A stretch of DNA of 64,000 nt, from the NCBI GenBank assembly GCA_947685225.1, contig CANTUV010000053.1, forward strand, positions 10,711,501-10,775,500, written 5' to 3'. Of the stretch, positions 45,962-56,440 are shown one piece after another. The notes beneath the pieces are model-generated. The model was not told the DNA's origin, did no database searches, and saw only the letters and a list, made by a program, of their open reading frames with translations. This DNA is from Garcia nutans. Its lineage: Eukaryota; Streptophyta; Magnoliopsida; Malpighiales; Euphorbiaceae. A program made the translations under genes and the position numbers. Within the stretch, counting starts at the first letter, position 1. Each line of letters starts with the position of its first letter.

Positions 45962-46065
45962 GGGTGCGATCAAACCAGCACTAACGCACCGAATCCCATC
46001 AGAACTCCGAAGTTAAACGTGCTTGGGCGAGAGTAGTACTGAGATGGGTGACCTCTTGGGAAGTC
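45962..46065 (+). pseudogene. 5S rRNA copy 107, truncated after position 104
   Basis: T12A, G31A, then collinearity ends at aagtc and an inverted copy of positions 79-91 follows. The 3' strand of helix I is lost. Confidence 0.87.
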
Positions 46066-46074
46066 ACCCATCTC
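46041..46074. repeat. fold-back inverted repeat in broken 5S gene
   Basis: GAGATGGGTGAC (46041-46052), a 10-nt loop, then its exact reverse complement GTCACCCATCTC (46063-46074). The second arm is not part of a normal unit, so it arose by template switching or fold-back repair. Confidence 0.9.
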
Positions 46075-46255
46075 AAGAGTAACGCGAATCAGTCACTATC
46101 TGCAGATATGGCAACGCGAGTAATATCGCCGATATGGCGTCGCTTGGATCGTTTGCCCGAATCAGTCACTATCTGCAGCAGATTTGAGAGCATTGGTGCG
46201 TGGGCGAGCTTTGGATGGCAACGTAGGAAGAGGGACGAATGAGAAAGAGAATAGG
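46075..46255 (+). other. scrambled partial 5S spacer
   Basis: After the inverted arm come short spacer pieces out of order: gagtaacgcg, then cgaatcagtcactatctgca (46085), then a collinear spacer from about 46109 in which the same cgaatcagtcactatctgca word recurs. Its markers cactatctgcag and ggcaacgtagg are shared only with the spacer after copy 30 (12988-13052). It ends at gagaatagg where the LTR begins. Confidence 0.8.
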
Positions 46256-46390
46256 TGTAATATCTTAAAATATACCCTAAACGAGTTGGGGTTACTGTGG
46301 TATTTGGATTCAATGTGTGTATTGAAGGAAAGAGAAAAGAAGAAGAAAGTCAAAAGGAATTGTGTGTGGTGGAGATTTAATGGTATAATT

Positions 46391-46418
46391 GTTATTATTG
46401 TTATTATTATTGTTATTG

Positions 46419-46474
<56 letters not shown>

Positions 46475-46476
46475 TT
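46391..46476. repeat. (TTA)n microsatellite running into TATATATATA
   Basis: Imperfect tta/ttg trinucleotides become pure tta for about 50 bp and end in tatatatatatt (46465-46476). This run could be the LTR promoter TATA box; the purine/pyrimidine-rich stretch just after it would then hold the transcription start. Confidence 0.85.
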
Positions 46477-46912
46477 TGAGATAAGAACGAAGGAAGAGAG
46501 GAGAACCTTCTTTCTTTCTTCTTCTTCTGTTCTTCTTCTTCGGGGACAAGAGAGCACGAGAGAGAGAGAGAAAGGTGATCTTCATCAAAATTTCTTAAGG
46601 ATTTTAAGAGTATTGAAGATGGAGATGAAGATTTGGCAACATATTCAAGTAAGTACTCATTTCTTGAGTTGAATTTATTGATTATACATATATATATAGG
46701 TTTTTATCTTCTTAGTTGGATTTCTTTTGGATTTAGGTTATGTTTGGTTTGATTGGTGTGTAAGGGGATGATAACAAGAGATTGAAGTATATAAATGTGT
46801 GAAATTAACATCTAAGTGTTGATGAGTTGAGATAATTGTAAGGAAAATGATGAAATGTTGATTTGGGGTTTGGTTTGGATGAATTTCGAGTGTTTGGTCT
46901 TTAAATTATTGT

Positions 46913-47275
46913 AGGACACGGCCAAGTTATGAGAGACACGGCCAAGTTAGGGCAAATTTGGCCGTGTTGGATGAGTTTTGGAGAGACACGGCTACTGGCT
47001 TGGCCGTGTCCCTTGCCTGTGTTTGCTACTGTCTGATTTATGTTGAGAGACACGGCCGTGTCCCTTGCCCGTGTCTGGTACTGGATTGTTGTGTTGAGAG
47101 ACACGGCCACTGGCTTGGCCGTGTCCATTGCCCGTGTTTGCTACTGCTTGAATTGATATTGAGTGACACGGCCACAAGCTTGGCCGTGTCCCTTGGGCGT
47201 GTTGGCTACTGGATGTTATATTGGGAGACACGGCCACAAGCTTGGCCGTGTCCCTTGAGGGTGTTTGCTATTGTG
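46913..47275. repeat. cacggcc tandem repeats with internal palindromes
   Basis: Seven starts of gacacggc (46914, 46935, 46985, 47049, 47099, 47165, 47226) at 20-65 bp spacing. Several copies contain a hairpin: gacacggcca, a 6-nt loop such as caagct, then tggccgtgtc. G+C content is far above the rest of the LTR. The repeat gives spurious open frames on both strands. Confidence 0.8.
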
Positions 47276-47944
47276 TTTGTTACTTGGTCATCAAACATTA
47301 TTGGATCTTCAAATGTCTTTTGTATCTAAACACATTTAAAACAGTAATGATCCAACCAAATGTATATGGAAGATTCTAAATCCATGAATAAGGTAAATTG
47401 TTATGTATATGTATACTTGAGTGATGAATTGAATTGATCAATATGATTTGATGATAATGTTGATATTATATGAACCATGTTAGGTTTTATGCATTGTCAA
47501 TCTCATGAATTGTATTGTATTATATGTAGATTAATGGTGCATATGAATAATGGCATGTTGTGTATAATGTGGAATATCATGAGATCATTGATGATGAATT
47601 ACTTTAATGTTATGATTGAAGCATGCCTATATGGTATGATTGATTCATGATATGTTTGTTTAGTAATGTAATTGATGTTGCATATCTCAATGATGAAACT
47701 TGAAATGTGATTTGAGATATAATGTGATATAAAGCCATTGTTCTTGGCAATGATGACTCAAATGTGATATAAAGCCATTGTGATTGGCTATGGTGATGCA
47801 ATTGAAAGAAATAAGGCATGTTTGCCTAAATGATGATGAGAATTGAGAATAGGAATGATAATGAAATAATAAATGAATTGTGTGACTAATGTGTTATTCC
47901 ATTTTCAGAGTTTGTTGTTGGTGGCATGCCTATTAGTAACAATC

Positions 47945-48170
47945 TCTTGAAGTTAGGTTGGATTTGATCCTTGAAGCCAAGTTGGGTTGAAGTTTAACAT
48001 GTTTTACTCCCCTTGAAGCTTGGTTGGGTCTAATCCTTGAAGCCTAATTGAGATGTTACAACCCTTGAATCTAGGTTGGGTTTGGTTCTTGAAGCCAAGT
48101 TGGGTTGATACTTAGCATGCTTTGTTCCCCTTGAAGCTTGGTTGAGCCTAATCCTTGAAGCCTAGTTGAG
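47945..48170. repeat. 118-bp tandem pair in LTR
   Basis: Anchor ttgaagccaagttgggttga occurs at 47971 and 48089. Shorter ccttgaagc words recur inside each copy every 25-40 bp, so it is a nested repeat. Confidence 0.8.
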
Positions 48171-48784
48171 TCTATGATAATGATAAATGTGATGAATAAA
48201 CCAAAGCATTACTCTGAAAATTGAATGGCATATTAGTGTGTCTTGGGCCCATGCTTGTCTTTGTGTAATGTGAGTCATGAATGGTAACATGATTGATAAA
48301 TAAGATATATGGAAACAATGTTGAAACAAATGAATAATGAGATCTATGAATGCTTTTGATGGAAATGTGTTTCATGATTAATGAATTGTGAATAAAATGA
48401 TGTTATGAAGTATGAGTTTGTAATATGTGTATTGATATGTTGAAAGTGAACATGGCTTAAGGAGTTCTGTGGAGATATGAGGTTATGGAATTGTTGTGTG
48501 ATGTGTAACATGTTTGTGAATGTGGAATTTGTGAGAATTGTTCTTATAAAGGTTTGAATGGTGTTTTGTTGTAACAATATATATACATATATATGTGTAT
48601 ATGAAATAGAAAGGGTAAGTATTGTGTTGTGAATATGCTATGTAATGATGTATTTAATTTAGGAGATTAGTGGCAATATATGAAGAATCTATTGAGAAAG
48701 GAAAACGTGGTAAGAGAACAATAAAACATGTTGCTAAAATTATAAGGTATGATTATTTTGTAATGTATACTTTATTATTTATTT

Positions 48785-48850
48785 GTACTACTAAGCTCTC
48801 GGGCTTAGCGCGGTTGTGTAATCGCGCAGGTATTTATGCGGATGATCTGG
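48785..48850 (+). promoter_or_regulatory. conserved 3' LTR motif region
   Basis: Contains actaagctctcgggcttag, then cgcggttg and gcgcaggta. Plant Ty3/gypsy LTRs often carry a ctaagct...gcgcaggta arrangement in this region; the gcgcag could serve as polyadenylation- or splice-associated context. Function is not established from the sequence. Confidence 0.4.
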
Positions 48851-49123
48851 ATGCCTAGCTGCTATGCCACGAGAAAAGTAAGAGTGTCTCGAGACCAACT
48901 AGAAGGTGATGCATACATGTGTGATTTTTAGTTATGATTTACTTTTTGATAAGAATCATGATTTTTATAAATGTATCTTAAATTAACATAATGTTGCTTG
49001 AATTCGGATAAAGATTTTTAAATAGAAACTAAAAGTGACATTCTTATACTTTATATACGCATTGTATGTATACCAGGTATATGTATAGTGCTTATATGGA
49101 GTATAGGGGCATTACAGTTATTT

Positions 49124-49135
49124 TGGTATCAGAAC
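49124..49135 (+). other. primer-binding site for initiator tRNA-Met
   Basis: TGGTATCAGAAC starts 8 nt after the LTR end. Plant retrotransposons use tggtatcagagc, complementary to the tRNA-iMet 3' end; here the eleventh base is A instead of G. Confidence 0.85.
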
Positions 49136-50727
49136 TTAGGTTCGAGATTCTCGGCCTAAGTAAAAAATTAAAAAGAGAAAGTTTTGAAAAGCTTAAAGAG
49201 AAGTAAAAAGAAAATTTTTGAAGAGTTTAAATAAGAATTGAAAAGAAGATTTTGGAAATGCAATTGGTAAGACATGCATATGCATTCACATCTAGGTTGG
49301 TCTCGAACGTGGCATTGAGTGAATTGTGAATTATGAATTGTGATGTATTTGAGTTACATGAGATGAGATAAATGATAGTGTGTAAATGAGGTTTTATATG
49401 AAAGCAAATCTAGAAATGTTGATAATTGAGAAGATGAGTGTGATATAAAGAAATGATATGGAAAGTATAAGTAAAAAGTTTGAGTATTGGTATGTATTTG
49501 GCATATAAAGAAATGGCTAGAAGAATTAAGTGGGAAATGAGTTAGAAACAAATTAAGATTAAAGTATGTGATCTATCCTCTATTGTTTGAATCTCTTCCT
49601 AATAAACTTTATGGTTGGATTTATAGAAAGAGGAAATATTGTTGGATGGGTAATATGAAAAGATATATTATGTAAATGCAAAGAGTACAGTGAACTATTG
49701 AATGAGTTGATTGGTATAGATTAAGTGTGATAATGTAAGGTGTTGATATGTAAAGTTAAAGTTATGTTCAAAAGAAAAAGAGATGATGTTGGTTAAGTAT
49801 AAATATACATTGGTGTTGTTTGTATTGTTATTTTAATGCAAACATGGTAATTTCACTATTAGAAATGTGATATGCTTGAATATTGTGAAAGCTCATGTAA
49901 ATGGTGATGATATGTGATATTTAGATTTTTGGAATGAGTTTAATAATGGTGAAACATATATGTTTTGATGTTGCTTTGTGGTATATACATATAAAATGTT
50001 TTAAAGTTGATATTAAGAGAATGAGATGAATAAATTGAAGTTTAAGTAAATTAGTAAGTTAAAAATTTATAGTTTTAATGGAATGTGAATAAAGAGCAAT
50101 TAAATATTAATAGTTTAATGTATTTACATGAGATATATGAAATGAATATTAGTGCACATGAAAGTATTAGGAATTGAGCAAAAGAAAATGAGTTACTTTA
50201 AGTAATTTGATTGGAAAGGATGAAAATGATTATGAAAGATGTGTTAAAGATATTTATAAACAAATGTGAGAGAGATATCACATTGGAAATGTGATTAAGC
50301 TCCTTGTGAAATAAGGTTCTAAGTAGAGTGTATATATTTATTGAAGGTAATGAATAACTTAAGTTATGATAAACAAATGAGTATGATGATAGTCAAAGGA
50401 AAGTGGTAAATATTAAATTTGTATAAACTATATGAAAAAGGGAAATTTAATAAATTGCATAATTATGTGTTTATATAAAGAGGATTTGTGAAATGAACTT
50501 TTGATATGAATGTGATCTATGAAGGTGTGGATAATATGTTTATTATTTTAAATCATTACATGTTTAATGGTATTAGAAGTGAGAATGGACCTGGGTAATA
50601 TTGAACAGTGAAATTGTTATAGCAATAACTAAATGAGACTATCATAAGATGTGTTGGAACTCAAAGTATTTGTGTGTGAAAGTGTTTTATGTATAGATGT
50701 ATAATAAGAAATTGTAAGGAAAGAATT
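49136..50727 (+). other. A/T-rich retroelement leader, no coding sequence
   Basis: Purine-rich aaaagagaaag and gaagagtttaa stretches directly after the primer-binding site resemble 5' leaders of plant Ty3/gypsy elements. The remainder is A/T-rich with stops in all frames. I see no gene here. Confidence 0.65.
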
Positions 50728-50764
50728 ATGGGTGACCTTTTGGGAAGTCCTCGTGTTGCACCCC
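50728..50764 (+). pseudogene. 5S rRNA copy 108, 3' fragment (positions 83-119)
   Basis: Starts atgggtgacc directly after retroelement DNA. C94T present. The fragment and the following spacer up to 50818 match 13231-13320 (copy 31) base for base as far as I can see. Confidence 0.88.
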
Positions 50765-51072
50765 TATCATTTTTCTTTTTTCGAAAATATTTTTTTTATC
50801 AACAACGATCTTTCGCAGTTTGGGGCCGGCGGACTAATAAATCATTTGTTGGCCTTTTAGAGCAACGCGAGTAATATCGCCGATATGGCGTCGCTTGGCT
50901 CGTTTGCCCGAATCAGTCTCTCTCTGCAGCATATTTGAGAGCGTTGTTGTGTGGGCGAGCTTAGGATGGCATCGTAGGAAGAGGGACGAATGAGAAAGAG
51001 AATAGGCAAGGGCCATTCTCAGCGAAGCAGTGAGAGGGAGAGAATAAATTAAATTTTCTGGCAGCGCATTAC

Positions 51073-51191
51073 GGGTGCGCTCATACCAGCACTAACGCAC
51101 CGGATCCCATCAGAACTCCGAAGTCAAACGTGCTTGGGCGAGAGTAGTACTGAGATGGGTGACCTCTTGGGAAGTCCTGGTGTTGCACACC
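51073..51191 (+). rRNA. 5S rRNA: 5S rRNA copy 109
   Basis: A8C... position 9 read as gcgctc (A at 8 replaced by C), T53C, C107G, C117A. Confidence 0.85.
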
Positions 51192-51499
51192 TATCATTTT
51201 TCTTTTTTCGAAAATATTTTTTTTATCAACCACGATCATTTGCAATTTTGGGCCTGCGGAATAATAAATCATTTGTTGGCCTTTTCGAGAAACGCGAGTA
51301 AAATCGCCGATATGGCGTCGCTTAGCTCGTTTGCCCGAATCAGTATCTTTCTGCAGCAGATTTGAGAGCGGTGGTGCTTGGGCGAGCTTAGGATGGCATC
51401 GTAGGAAGACGGACGAATGAGAAAGAGAATAGGCAAGCGCCATTCTCAGCGAAGCAGTGAGAGGGAGAGAATAAATTAAATTTTCTGGCAGCGCATGAC

Positions 51500-51618
51500 G
51501 GGTGCGATCATACCAGCACTAACGCACTGGATCCAATCAGAACTCCGAAGTCAAACGTGCTTGGGCGGGAGTAGTACTGAGATGGGTGACCTCTTGGGAA
51601 GTCCTCGTGTTGCACCCC
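51500..51618 (+). rRNA. 5S rRNA: 5S rRNA copy 110
   Basis: C29T, C36A, T53C, A69G. Confidence 0.86.
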
Positions 51619-51924
51619 TATCATTTTTCTTTTTTTGAAAATATTTTTTTATCAACCACGATCTTTCGCAGTTTGGGGCCGGCGGACTAATAAATCATTT
51701 GTTGGCATTTTAAAGCAACGCGAGTAATATCGCCGATATGGCGTCGCTTGGCTCGTTTGGCCAAATCAGTCTCTCTCTGCAGCATATTTGAGAGCGTTGT
51801 TGTGTGGGCGAGCTTAGGATGACATCGTAGGAAGAGGGACGAATGAGAAAGAGAATAGGCAAGGGCCATTCTAAGCGAAGTAGTGAGAGGGAGAGAATAA
51901 ATTAAATTTCATGCAGCGCATTAT

Positions 51925-52043
51925 TGTTGTGATCATACCAGCACTAACGCACCGGATCACATCAGAACTCCGAAGTTGAACATGCTTGGGCGAGAGTAGT
52001 ACTGAGATGGGTGACCTCTTGGGAAGTCCTTGTGTTGCCCCCC
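51925..52043 (+). rRNA. 5S rRNA: 5S rRNA copy 111
   Basis: G1T, G3T, C6T, C35A, A54G, G58A, C107T, A115C. Confidence 0.82.
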
Positions 52044-52351
52044 TATCATTTTTCTTTTTTCGAAAATATTTTTTTTATCAACCACTATCATTTGCAGTGT
52101 GGGGCCGGCGGACGAATAAATCATTTGTTGGCCTTTTAGAGCAACGCGAGTAATATCGCCGAAATGGCGTCGCTTAGCTCGTTTGCCCGAATCAGTATCT
52201 TTCTGCAGCAGATTTGAGAGCGGTGGTGCTTGGGCGAGCTTAGGATGGCATCGTAGGAAGAAGGACGAATGAGAAAGTGAATAGGCAAGGGCCATTCTCA
52301 GCGAAGCAGTGAGAGGGAGAGAATAAATTAAATTTTCTGGCAGCGCATTAC

Positions 52352-52470
52352 GGGTGCGATCATACAAGCACTAACGCACCGGATCCCATCAGAACTCCGA
52401 AGTCAAACATGCTTGGGCGAGAGTAGTACTGAGATGGGTAACCTCTTGGGAAGTCCTTGCGTTGCACACC
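52352..52470 (+). rRNA. 5S rRNA: 5S rRNA copy 112
   Basis: C15A, T53C, G58A, G89A, C107T, T109C, C117A. Confidence 0.83.
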
Positions 52471-52694
52471 TATCATTTTTCTTTTTTCGAAAATATTTTT
52501 TTTATCAACCACGATCATTTGCAATTTTGGGCCTGCGGAATAATAAATCATTTGTTGGCCTTTTAGAGCTACGCGAGTAATATCGCCGATATGTCGTCGC
52601 TTAGCTCGTTTGCCCGAATCAGTCTCTCTCTGCAGCAGATTTGAGAGCGTTGGTGCGTGGGCGAGCTTTGGATGGCATCATAGGAAGAGGGACG

Positions 52695-52715
52695 AATGAG
52701 ATACTTTTTTTTTCA
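52695..52715. other. gene-less unit: 5S gene lost by about 201-bp deletion
   Basis: The spacer runs to gacgaatgaga and then jumps into the T tracts that normally follow a gene. The spacer's A/T-rich end and an entire 5S gene are missing. Distance between flanking genes is 653 bp instead of about 854. Confidence 0.85.
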
Positions 52716-53004
52716 AAAATATTTTTTTTATCAACCGCGATCTTTCGCAGTTTGGGGCCGGCGGACTAATAAATCATTTGTTGGCCTTTTAGAGCAACGT
52801 GAGTAATATCGCCGATATGGCGTCGCTTGGCTCGTTTGCCCGAATCAGTCTCTCTCTGCAGCATATTTGAGAGCGTTGTTGTGTGGGCGAGCTTAGGATG
52901 GCATCGTAGGAAGAGGGACGAATGAGAAAGAGAATAGGCAAGGGCCATTCTCAGCGAAGCAGTGAGAGGGAGAGAATAAATTAAATTTTCTGGCAGCGCA
53001 TTAC

Positions 53005-53123
53005 GGGTGCTATCATACCAGCACTAACGCACCGGATCCCATCAGAACTCCGAAGTTAAACGTGCTTGGGCGAGAGTAGTTCTGAGATGGGTGACCTCTT
53101 GGGAAGTCGTCGTGTTGCACCCC
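53005..53123 (+). rRNA. 5S rRNA: 5S rRNA copy 113
   Basis: G7T, A77T, C105G. Confidence 0.87.
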
Positions 53124-53428
53124 TATCATTTTTTTTTCAAAAATATTTTTTTTATCAACCGCGATCTTTCGCAGTTTGGGGCCGGCCGACTAATAAATCA
53201 TTTGTTGGCCTTTTAGAGCAACGCGAGTAATATCGCCGATATGGCGTCGCTTGGCTCGTTTGCCCGAATCAGTCTCTCTCTGCAGCAGATTTGAGAGCGT
53301 TGGTGCGTGGGCGAGCTTTGGATGGCATCATAGGAAGAGGGAAGAATGAGAAAGAGAATAGGCAAGGGCCATTCTCAGCGAAGCTGTGAGAGGGAGAGAA
53401 TAAATTAAATTTTATGGCAGCACATGAC

Positions 53429-53547
53429 GGGTGCGATCATAGCAGCACTAACGCACCGGATCCCATCAGAACTCCGAAGTTAAATGTGCTTGGGCGGGAG
53501 TAGCACTTAGATGGGTGACCTCTTGTGAAGTCCTGGTGTTGCACCCC
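53429..53547 (+). rRNA. 5S rRNA: 5S rRNA copy 114
   Basis: C14G, C57T, A69G, T76C, G80T, G98T, C107G. Confidence 0.83.
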
Positions 53548-53853
53548 TATCATTTTTCTTTTTTCGAAAATATTTTTTTATCAACAACGATCCTTCGCAG
53601 TTTGGGGCCGGCGGACTAATAAATCATTTGTTGGCCTTTTAGAGCAACGCGAGTAATATCGCCGATATGGCGTCGCTTGGCTCGTTTGCCCGAATCAGTC
53701 TCTCTCTGCAGCATATTTGAGAGCGTTGTTGTGTGGGCGAGCTTAGGATGGCATCGTACGAAGAGGGACGAATGAGAAAGAGAATAGGCAAGGGCCATTC
53801 TCAGCGAAGCAGTGAGAGGGAGAGAATAAATTAAATTTCATGCAGCGCATTAC

Positions 53854-53972
53854 TGGTGCGATCATACCAGCACTAACGCACCGGATCCCATCAGAACTCC
53901 AAAGTAAAACGTGCTTGGGTGAGAGTAGTACTGAGATGGGTTACCTCTTGGGAAGTCCTTGTGTTGCACCCC
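53854..53972 (+). rRNA. 5S rRNA: 5S rRNA copy 115
   Basis: G1T, G48A, T53A, C67T, a G to T at 88-89 (gggttacc), C107T. Confidence 0.84.
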
Positions 53973-54280
53973 TATCATTTTTCTTTTTTCGAAAATATTT
54001 TTTTTATCAACCACGATCATTTGCAGTTTGGGGCCGGCGGACTAATAAACCATTTGTTGGCCTTTTAGAGCAACGCGAGTAATATTGCCGATATGGCGTC
54101 GCTTAGCTCGTTTGCCCGAATCAGTATCTTTCTGCAGCAGATTTGAGAGCGGTGGTGCTTGGGCGAGCTTAGGATGGCATCGTAGGAAGACGGACGAATG
54201 AGAAAGAGAATAGGCAAGCGCCATTCTCAGCGAAGCAGTGAGAGGGAGAGAATAAATTAAATTTTCTGGCAGCGCAAGAT

Positions 54281-54399
54281 GGGTGTGATTATACCAGCAC
54301 TAACGCACCGGATCACATCAGAACTCTGAAGTCAAACGTGCTTGGGCGAGAGTAGTACTGAGATGGGTGACCTATTGGGAAGTCCTTGTGTTGCACCAC
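54281..54399 (+). rRNA. 5S rRNA: 5S rRNA copy 116
   Basis: C6T, C10T, C35A, C47T, T53C, C94A, C107T, C118A. Followed by a spacer shortened by about 90 bp. Confidence 0.82.
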
Positions 54400-54421
54400 T
54401 ATCATTTTTCTTTTTTCGAAA

Positions 54422-54440
54422 ATATTTTTTTGTCGTCGCT
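54422..54440. other. spacer deletion junction, about 90 bp
   Basis: The third T tract joins directly to gtcgtcgctttgctcg, losing the gccggcggactaataaatca region and the start of the conserved core. Distance to the next gene start is 337 bp. Confidence 0.8.
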
Positions 54441-54617
54441 TTGCTCGTTTGCCCGAATCAGTATCTTTCTGCAGCAGATTTGAGAGCGGTGGTGCTTGGG
54501 CGAGCTTTGTATGACATCGCAGGAAGACGGACGAATGAGAAAGAGAATAGGCAAGCGCCATTCTCAGCGAAGCAGTGAGAGGGAGAGAATAAATTAAATT
54601 TTCTGGCAGCACATGAC

Positions 54618-54736
54618 GGGTGCGATCATACCAGCACAAACGCACCGGAACCCATCAGAACTCCGAAGTTAAACGTGCTTGGGCGAGAGTAGTACTGAGA
54701 TGGGTGACCTCTTGGGAAGTCCTTGTGTTGCACCCC
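54618..54736 (+). rRNA. 5S rRNA: 5S rRNA copy 117
   Basis: T21A, T33A, C107T. Confidence 0.87.
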
Positions 54737-55044
54737 TATCATTTTTCTTTTTTCGAAAATATTTTTTTTATCAACCACGATCATTTGCAGTGTGGGGCCG
54801 GCGGACTAATAAATTTTTTGTTGGCCTTTTATAGCAACGCGAGTAATATTGCCGATATGGCGTCGCTTAGCTCGTTTGCCCGAATCAGTATCTTTCTGCA
54901 GCAGATTTGAGAGCAGTGGTGCTTGGGCGAGCTTAGGATGGCATCGTAGGAAGACGGACGAATGAGAAAGAGAATAGGCAAGCGCCATTCTCAGTGAAGC
55001 AGTGTGAGGGAGAGAATAAATTAAATTTTCTGGCAGCGCATGAC

Positions 55045-55163
55045 GGGAGCGATCATACCAGCACTAACGCACCGGATTCCATCAGAACTTCGAAGTTAAA
55101 TGTGCTTGGGCAAGAGTAGTACTGAGATGGGTGACCTCTTGGGAAGTCCTCGTGTTGCACCCC
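55045..55163 (+). rRNA. 5S rRNA: 5S rRNA copy 118
   Basis: T4A, C34T, C46T, C57T, G68A. Confidence 0.85.
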
Positions 55164-55470
55164 TATAATTTTTTTTTTCAAAAATATTTTTTTTTATCAA
55201 CCGCGATCTTTCGCAGTTTGGGGCCGGCGGACTAATAAATCATTTGTTGGCCTTTTAGAGCAACGCGAGTAATATCGCCGATATGTCGTCGCTTGGCTCG
55301 TTTGCCCGAATTAGTCTCTCTCTGCAGCAGATTTGAGAGCGTTGGTGCGTGGGCGAGCTTTGGATGGCATCGTAGGAAGAGGGACGAATGAGAAAGAGAA
55401 TCGGCAATTGCCATTCTCAGCGAAGCAGTGAGAGGGAGAGAATAAATTAAATTTTCATGCAGCGCATGAC

Positions 55471-55589
55471 GGGTGCGATCATACCAGCACTAACGCACCG
55501 GATCCCATCAGAACTCCGAAGTTAAACGTGCTTGGGCGAGAGTAGTACTGAGATGGGTGACCTCTTGGGAAGTCCTCGTGTTGCACCCC
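55471..55589 (+). rRNA. 5S rRNA: 5S rRNA copy 119, exact consensus
   Basis: No differences from the array consensus. Confidence 0.94.
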
Positions 55590-55894
55590 TATCATTTTTT
55601 TTTCATAAATATTTTTTTTATCAACGACGATCTTTCGCAGTTTGGGGCCGGCGGACTAATAAATCATTTGTTGGCCTTTTAGAGCAACGCGAGTAATATC
55701 GCCGATATGGCGTCGCTTGGCTCGTTTGCCCGAATCAGTCTCTCTCTGCAGCATATTTGAGAGCGTTGTTGTGTGGGCGAGCTTAGGATGGCATCGTAGG
55801 AAGAGGGACGAATGAGAAAGAGAATAGGCAAGGGCCATTCTCAGCGAAGCAGTGAGAGGGAGAGAATAAATTAAATTTTCTGGCAGCGCATTAC

Positions 55895-56013
55895 GGTTGC
55901 TATCATAGCAGCACTAACGCACCGGATCCCATCAGAACTCCGAAGTGAAACGTGCTTGGGCGAGAGGAGTACTGAGATGGGTGACCTCTTGGGAAGTCCT
56001 CGTGTTGCTCCCC
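55895..56013 (+). rRNA. 5S rRNA: 5S rRNA copy 120
   Basis: G3T, G7T, C14G, T53G, T73G, A115T. Confidence 0.84.
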
Positions 56014-56321
56014 AATCATTTTTCTTTTTTCGAAAATATTTTTTTTATCAACCACGATCCTTCGCAGTTTGGGGCCGGCGGACTAAAAAATCATTTGTTG
56101 GCCTTTTAGAGCAACGCGAGTAATATCACCGATATGGCGTCGCTTGGCTCGTTTACCCGAATCAGTATCTTTCTGCAGCAGATTTGAGAGCGGTGGTGCT
56201 TGGGCGAGCTTAGGATGGCATCGTAGGAAGACGGACGAATGAGAAAGAGAATAGGCAAGCGCCATTATCAGTGAAGCAGTGAGAGGGAGAGAATAAATTA
56301 AATTTTCTGGCAGCGCATGAC

Positions 56322-56440
56322 GGGAGCGATCATACCAGCACTAACGCACCGGATCCCATCAGAACTCTGAAGTTAAACGTGCTTGGGCGAGAGTAGTACT
56401 GAGATGGGTGACCTCTTTGGAAGTCCTCGTGTTGCACCCC
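56322..56440 (+). rRNA. 5S rRNA: 5S rRNA copy 121
   Basis: T4A, C47T, G97T. Confidence 0.87.

Larger units (their letters stand above)
15096..46255 (+). repeat. 5S rDNA tandem array, segment 2
   Basis: Continuation of the same array, copies 35-107, with the same unit length and spacer haplotypes. It resumes inside a spacer at ctaataaatc after the first insert and ends inside a spacer at gagaatagg where the LTR element begins. Confidence 0.97.
43948..46255 (+). repeat. higher-order block B, copy 2 (left of retroelement)
   Basis: Matches 10720-13082; its continuation lies at 50728 on the far side of the LTR element. Confidence 0.85.
46256..49116 (+). repeat. 5' LTR, 2861 bp
   Basis: Begins TGTAAT and ends ATTACA, a perfect 6-bp terminal inverted repeat with the standard TG...CA ends. 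Internal landmarks are a TTA microsatellite, a TATA-like run, pyrimidine tracts, cacggcc tandem repeats and a 118-bp tandem pair. No open reading frame of interest lies between them; 47276-47940 is A/T-rich with only a 40-bp duplication (atgtgatataaagccattg at 47722 and 47762). Confidence 0.85.
46256..50727 (+). mobile_element. truncated LTR retrotransposon in the 5S array
   Basis: One complete LTR, a 7-nt gap, a primer-binding site and about 1.6 kb of A/T-rich leader, after which the array resumes mid-gene. No gag, protease, reverse transcriptase, RNase H or integrase frame is present, and there is no 3' LTR, so no target-site duplication can be confirmed. The long LTR with cacggcc repeats and a 3' ctaagct...gcgcaggta motif is most like plant Ty3/gypsy chromovirus (Tekay/Del-type) LTRs. 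That family call is inference without coding sequence. Confidence 0.85.

Noticed and set aside
46251..46255. atagg as a target-site duplication of the LTR element
   Set aside because: The 3' LTR and its flank are deleted, so no second copy can be tested.
46162..46672. Frames of 92-162 residues with runs of I or N on both strands
   Set aside because: They are translations of the TTA microsatellite in the LTR.
46901..47329. Overlapping frames of 75-123 residues on both strands
   Set aside because: They come from the cacggcc palindromic tandem repeat, which lacks stops in several frames; repeats of this kind in LTRs are non-coding.
48670..48858. 62-residue forward frame in the LTR
   Set aside because: It is inside the LTR; the related fragment at 15.0 kb shares only its first part, and there is no recognisable domain.
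49136..50688. Possible gag start after the primer-binding site
   Set aside because: No frame longer than about 65 residues and no zinc-knuckle or capsid-like motif; strongly A/T-rich with stops in all frames.
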